From the NCBI GenBank assembly GCA_963930655.1, contig OZ005606.1, forward strand, positions 15,664,001 to 15,728,000: DNA of 64,000 nt. The letters run 5' to 3'. Source of the stretch: Myrica gale (lineage: Eukaryota; Streptophyta; Magnoliopsida; Fagales; Myricaceae). The position numbers and the translations under genes were made by a program. This document shows, piece after piece, positions 58,931-64,000 of this stretch. The notes beneath the pieces were generated by a model. That model made no database searches. It had not been told where the DNA came from and saw only the letters and a list, made by a program, of their open reading frames with translations. How positions within the stretch are numbered: position 1 is the first letter of the stretch; each line of letters starts with the position of its first letter.

Positions 58931-61869
58931 AGACAAGACAAAGGAAGAGAAAAGCCATGAATGGTGAAGTTCACGTGAAAGCTAAGCCAAAAAGAGAGAA
59001 AATGAAATGGATGGCAAGGAGTTCACATGGGAGGCTTGGCTTGAGGGGACAAAGAGATGAGGTGCGAGAAAGTGAGAAGAAAAAGGAGTGAAAGGGATCA
59101 TGCATTGGTCGGCCAACTCACCAAAATTCACCCACCTTTCTCTTTCTTTCCCTCTTGTCATTTTCAACATCTCTTGTCATTGTCATTGCCATAAATGAAT
59201 CTTGGGAGACTCAATTGCTTTCTACGAATTCACCCCCACCCTTGGCATTTCAACTTCACATTTCAAATTGCTTTTCTCCCTTGGCCGAATATCACACTTC
59301 CATTGCAACTCTCTCTTTTTTCTCTCTTGACCGAAACTTCTCTTTGAACTAAGTCTTGTTTCCTTCTCTTGCAACCTTTAGTTCAACTCATATCTTCTCT
59401 CTTGGTGGCTGAAATTTCTATTCACCTAGCCATTTTCCCTTGTTAGAAACTTAGCTCACTTTCTTAATCACTTCAAAGTTTCAAGCATTTCCTTGTTTCT
59501 TCAAGCAACTTTTGGTTGCTCAACACTTCTCTTTTACCCACCATAAAACCACTATCTTAGCACCTTGAAGACACAAATCTCAGCCCTTGGAACCATTCCC
59601 AAAGGTGGAACCGAAAGTTGGGGTTAAAGAAGGATTTTGGTGAAAATCGTGTGTTCTAGTGGAAGGTAGAGTTAGATGTGATGTTCACATGTTATATTTT
59701 GTTTAAGTTCCTTATAGTTTCTGACCTAAGATGTTTTATTATGCTAGGTGCTCAAGGCTTGTCTTCGATCATCAAGGTGAGGCCAAAAATGGTTATTGAT
59801 GCTAAATGTTATTGTTGGCCGAATGTCTCTTGGTTGGATCTTGAGTTGGTGCTTTGATTCTTGCTAGATCTAGACTTTGAGTTTAGAAAAACCAACCCTA
59901 GTTGTGTTGTGATGTTAGATCTGGCCATATAAGCATGAGATCCGAACTTGAATGTTAGAAAATGCAAAAGGAATGCATGTTGCAAGTTTTGGCATGAAGG
60001 GTTGTGTTGGTTGGTGTTGGCCGAACCTTATATGCCTTGGATATTCAAGTATAACTTTGTTAAGTATAGATTTGATGAATGACCATGATATGTAAGATTA
60101 GTAAACATATGCATATAAGCTAGTCTTGAAATATAGAAGTTTGCATGCAAATCAAAAGAACCAAGGAAAACCTAATTATTCTATGAATATGGGTGTTGGC
60201 CGATATGGTGTATTGCTAGATCTTGAAGTTGTTTTGTGATTTGTAGATCCTAGGTTGTGAATCTGAAAATGGAGGTTGAGATCACCATTGGAGAAGAAAT
60301 TGTAGACGAGGAACACTTGAAATGGATTAAGGATTTAATTAGGTTGATTAAGGGTTGGCCGAAACCTATGATGAGCAAAATAAAGCTAAATTGTAATGGT
60401 ATGAATATCCAATATAAAACCCTAATCAAGGTTAATGTTTCGGGTTGCATAGAGATCTAATGTCTAAGCCAAGGGTTAATTATGACTAAGGTTGATAATT
60501 AATTACCGTAAAGATTTAATTGAATACATGAAATAAAAGGAGGACTAAAATTAATCCTAGAGCAATTAGTTGCTGATTAAGAGTCCTAAACAAGAATAGA
60601 GATTTATTGAAATAGAATTTAGTAATTAAATAACCTGAGCTTAATTAGTAACTGAAAGTAAAAGATTAAATAAAATATTAAGCAATTAAAAAGGACTAAG
60701 GCAATGTATGATCTATGATATCGAAATATATATATATATAGTTACTGTTCGGAAACATTTCAATGGACGGAAGTACGAGGTTAAGTTGTAATGGTGATGA
60801 AATTTACTGGTGGTTAAGGTATATTGAGGGCCATGATTTTATTTCATAAGGTTAGAAAATATGTCAGCATGTGAGTTGTGATGAGAGAAGAAAAATGATT
60901 ATGAAAGCCGAATGGTTGTTGCCCTAGGTCGTGGAAAGTGTCATATGTGATTCCTTAGGGTTGCTTGCTGTTAAGAAGGTATGTTGGTGACATTGAATTA
61001 AATAGCAAGCTAATCATCTAGTAGCTTGATTTCATTTGGTGAATATGGAGGTAATTGCGCCCGGGCTAAGTGAGAATTGAATTCATGATTATTGTCTTTC
61101 AGTGAATCATATGAATTTTGCAAGAAATTGGAAGATATGAATCTGAAAATGTTCATTTGGTTCATGTCAGCAAGCCTAAGAATAAAAAGGAGGCCAAACG
61201 GTCATGGGTCGATCACTTAAATAAGGATTCATGCCTATCGATTATATTTGGAAGAATTGTAGGCACTAGTGTTCTAATGAACTTGGAAACTTAGAGAAAA
61301 GACCAAGGTAACTTAGGTTAGATCTTATATGTCTCGGTAGTATCCATATAGCACATCTATTGCGGTTAAATTGGTGGAAGATGATAGCTAATAATTCATG
61401 TATAATATGATGAAAAGTGTGGAACAAAGGAATAGAAGCTAGACGAAGATAAGTTGCTGTTTTGACTTGGAATTTTTAAGACGAAAGGTTGTTACTGATT
61501 TCATAGATAGGCTTTGGAATCAATATTAGTGACAGGAAGACCTAATTGAATAAGTTGGATACGAGTTGGCCACGAAGTAGGTGAAAACAACAATCTAGTT
61601 GAAGTTGTTTGATGTACAAGTTTAATTGTTTTCAAATTGTTTTATTCAAGACAAAGTTTAAAGAAATCTTTTGCAAGTGAAATCATATTTTCAAGATATG
61701 TATTTTTGGAAACCGGAAACGGTTACGGGTACTTTTGTATGTCAACTTGAAGTTATTATCCAAGCAATTATGTAACGAATGTGATTCGCTTGTAGTCGAA
61801 GACCCACGGAGTATCAGGAGAAGCAAGGTAAGTGGAAATTGTAAGTAAAAACTTACACTTTTATGAAAA

Positions 61870-62573
61870 CTGGAATGATACACAGCATGTTTTGATGATC
61901 AAGCACGATATGTATTTTATATCAAGCACGAAATATTATTCATGACAAGTTGATTTTCAGCATGATATTCAAACAAGCATGGCATCATATGCAAGCATGT
62001 CATGACACGAGCATTGCATGATTTTTCTAAAGAGAATTTTTATGCAATATCGTATGGAAAGTTTTATGGAAAGATAACTTAAGTCAAGGGGCTCTGGTCG
62101 ATACCGTACCATCACGATGAACACCCATACTGAAGGACCAATGCGAGAAGGATGGGTGAATCCTAAGAGGCTGTGCAAACCACACTGAAGGACAATGAGA
62201 AGGTTTGGGCCTCCAAGGGTCGTGTCTAGCCATCAGGCCTGGGGCAACTACAGGCTAGCTCGACCAAATGAAATGTCCCCAAGGGTAAGGGAGACGGTTC
62301 CGATGGGAATGCACAACCCGGACTCCAGGGGTTAAATGGAGCGTAAGTAGCCCACAAGTTATGAAGGAAATGTTTTCAAGGGCCAAGGGCCAATTTCAAG
62401 AACAAGTTCATGTCTCTACAAGCAAGAGCATATGCATACCCATGACATGCATGTGCATCATGAATTATGTTTTCCTATGATAAGCAAGTACAAGTCAAGA
62501 GCATGTTTTTAAAATTATGTATTTCCCTTACTGAGTCTTTTTGACTCACGTTTTTAAAATTGTGTCATTCCAG
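61870..62573 (+). other. Paired 13-mer module in the outer family A LTR
   Basis: CTGGAATGATACA (61870-61882) and TGTGTCATTCCAG (62561-62573) pair with one T.G wobble. An AAGGTAAGT donor-like word (61827-61835) lies just before, and the hairpin TGAGTC-TTTTT-GACTCA (62532-62548) just before the 3' arm. An 11-codon frame starts right after the CAG (ATGCCTCAG..., ending ACTACCTGA). Confidence 0.6.
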
Positions 62574-62989
62574 ATGCCTCAGGAGGAGGAAGTCAGGAGG
62601 ACTACCTGACTTAGAAGAGAGATTATTCTATGTTTTGTTGTTGTGACTTGATCGATGAGATCCGTCACTTGTTAAGTGTTGAACATGTTATGTATATATT
62701 AAGATGCAAGTTTATTGAGAACTCTAATCATGATATGAGTTGGCTCGCTTCTCTCGCGATTCTATATATTCCACTGTAAGTATGTATGTACGAACGCTGG
62801 AGCTTTCCGGGGGATTGCTCGCGGCTATCACGGTCCCATGCGGGATGGCGTTCGGGGCGTGACAATACTTGTGCTAAAGTAGTATCTACTAGCAAACACG
62901 TCTTTGGTAGTCAATACCGAAAATTTTTAGAAAATCAATTCACCCCCTCTTGAGTTGCCTTAATTCTGAAACCTAGGAATATCACCTTC

Positions 62990-64000
62990 TTCAAACTAGG
63001 CCAATAAGAATGGCACTCAACTTCTTCTATGGTCTTATTACGCCCGAAATGTTCTGAAAGGCCTCCAACGTTAACTTCTCACACGATAAAGTCTCTTACT
63101 TAAGTCTTAGGATACAAAGCTAATTTGTTCAAAAAAGGTGGCCATCATGAAGGCGAAACCCAACAACAATATCAGGTTGGCCGCTCAGTAAGGCTAGATA
63201 AACCTCTCTAAAATCAGGACGAGTCTCATAGTCTTCCTTTAGTCTTTCAAATCATATGATCTTAACGTATATAACAGACAGCAAAGGGATGGGACGACTC
63301 AAGGCATGAACGACTTGGTTCTCAACTATTTTCCTATGTTACAAGACAAAAGAATAGTCTTGTAAATATTCTATCCAATGACCATGCCTACTAAGGTAAC
63401 TAAGGTAATGAAGTGCCTCGTGGTCAGAGTAAAGAATAAACTCTTGGGGTAACAAATAATGGCGCTAATGGCGCAAGGCTTACACAATTGCATATAACTC
63501 TTTATCGCAGGTAGAGTAGCGTAGGCTAGCATCATTCAATTTCTCGCTAAAGTAGGTAATAGGGTGATTCTGCTGACTTATAATTTCGCCTATGCCTATA
63601 TCAAATGCATCACACTCAACCTCAAACATTTTAGAGAAGTTAGGAAGGCCCATGATTGGGCTTCAGTCATTCTCTTATTAACATCCTCGAAAGCTTTCAC
63701 AGCTTTAGAAGACAACTTGAATTCTCCTTTCTTCTTGTATTCCGTGTGAGGAGCTTTGATAGTGCTAAATCCCTTAATGAATCGTTGATTAAAGGTAGCT
63801 AGACCATGAAAACTCTTAATGTCATGAATAGATTTGGATGTAAACCAATCTACAATTGTCTGCACTTTCATATGGTCAACAAACACTCCATCATTGGAAA
63901 CGATGAATCCTAGGAAGACAACACTAGTGATAAAAAAGAACACTTATTCAAATTAGCATATAAGTTCTTTTTCCGGAGGGTAGAAAAAACATGAGTGAGA
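62990..64000 (-). pseudogene. Reina-like chromovirus: RT end, RNase H and integrase start (runs off the window)
   Basis: On the minus strand: VVFLGFIVSNDGVFVD, IKSFHGLATFNQRFIKGFSTI (written with breaks), then RNase H PITYFSEKLNDASLRYST, DKELYAIVQALRH and LLPQEFILYSDHEALHYL, then a broken linker to YWPSLKK at 62990. The EFxLYSDHEAL wording fits the Reina lineage as remembered. Stops and shifts show that it is dead. The rest of RT and gag lie beyond 64000. Confidence 0.92.

Larger units (their letters stand above)
53770..62865 (+). mobile_element. Family A solo LTR, about 5.1 kb of its own sequence, split by a nested copy
   Basis: It starts TGTGAGACCCC (53770) and ends GGGGCGTGACA (62865), with a perfect target duplication ATACT (53765-53769 and 62866-62870). 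Removing the nested LTR (54560-58565) and its duplicated 5 bp leaves 5085 bp, about 0.9-1.1 kb longer than its relatives. Part of the extra length is a 290 bp duplication. No coding genes were found. Confidence 0.95.
52695..62984 (+). mobile_element. Copia-type solo LTR (about 1.19 kb of its own sequence) split by nested LTRs
   Basis: It starts TGTTGGCTTTTG (52695) and ends TAGGAATATCA (62984). The perfect target duplication is CCTTC (52690-52694 and 62985-62989). Removing it restores the integrase reading across the join (YWPSLKK | DVAKIV on the minus strand). Its own sequence is 52695-53769 and 62871-62984. In mid-LTR, CGGTCGA-type words occur at 53091, 53112 (CGGTTGA) and 53132, 20-21 bp apart. 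Confidence 0.93.

Overview
This is nuclear DNA of a dicot-like flowering plant. Introns are long and AT-rich with GT/AG borders, the two genes are typical plant families, and roughly two thirds of the window is plant retrotransposon sequence (Ty3/gypsy Tekay-like, Reina-like and Athila-like; Ty1/copia; traces of LINE, hAT and CACTA elements). No bacterial, viral or organellar gene, tRNA, rRNA or CRISPR array was seen. The species cannot be named from the sequence alone.

Region 1 (1-16.4 kb, + strand): the last nine exons of an ACAP-type ARF GTPase-activating protein (AGD2/AGD4 type: BAR tail, PH, ArfGAP zinc finger, ankyrin repeats). Its N-terminal BAR exons lie left of the window or are lost. 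One intron holds a 4.16 kb antisense solo LTR. Region 2 (16.4-23.7 kb): intergenic, with copia LTR debris, a CACTA end and a clean hAT MITE. Region 3 (23.7-28.7 kb, + strand): a two-exon gene for an LRR receptor-like pseudokinase of the At1g60630/At1g10850 type. From memory, these two gene types are also neighbours in Arabidopsis, so the gene pair looks like conserved microsynteny. The two genes are not an operon and need not work together.

Region 4 (28.9-41.1 kb): a defective copia element split by a very young, complete but coding-dead Tekay-like element (30380-39638) with two 3.5 kb LTRs that differ by one base in length. Region 5 (41.1-45.5 kb): copia-type LTR fragments, including a 2 kb near-palindrome. 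Region 6 (45.6-64 kb): Athila and Reina remnants on the minus strand. The Reina copy was hit by a 2.2 kb solo LTR and, separately, by a three-deep nest of solo LTRs (52695-62984). Every insertion in that nest has an intact 5 bp target duplication.

Three signals inside the LTRs are not explained by ordinary coding or TE structure. (a) Arrays of the 10 bp palindrome GTGTCGACAC occur in pairs exactly 21 bp centre to centre, and are shared by a gypsy LTR and an unrelated copia-type LTR. (b) Two complementary 13-mers enclose a 0.7-1.2 kb module in all five long gypsy LTRs. One base pair shows T-A, T.G and C-G states, the 5' arm lies next to GTAAGT donor-like sites and the 3' arm ends in a splice-acceptor-like CCAG. 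(c) There is a dense GATAAG/CTTATC cluster with a perfect hairpin in the 4-5 kb LTR family.
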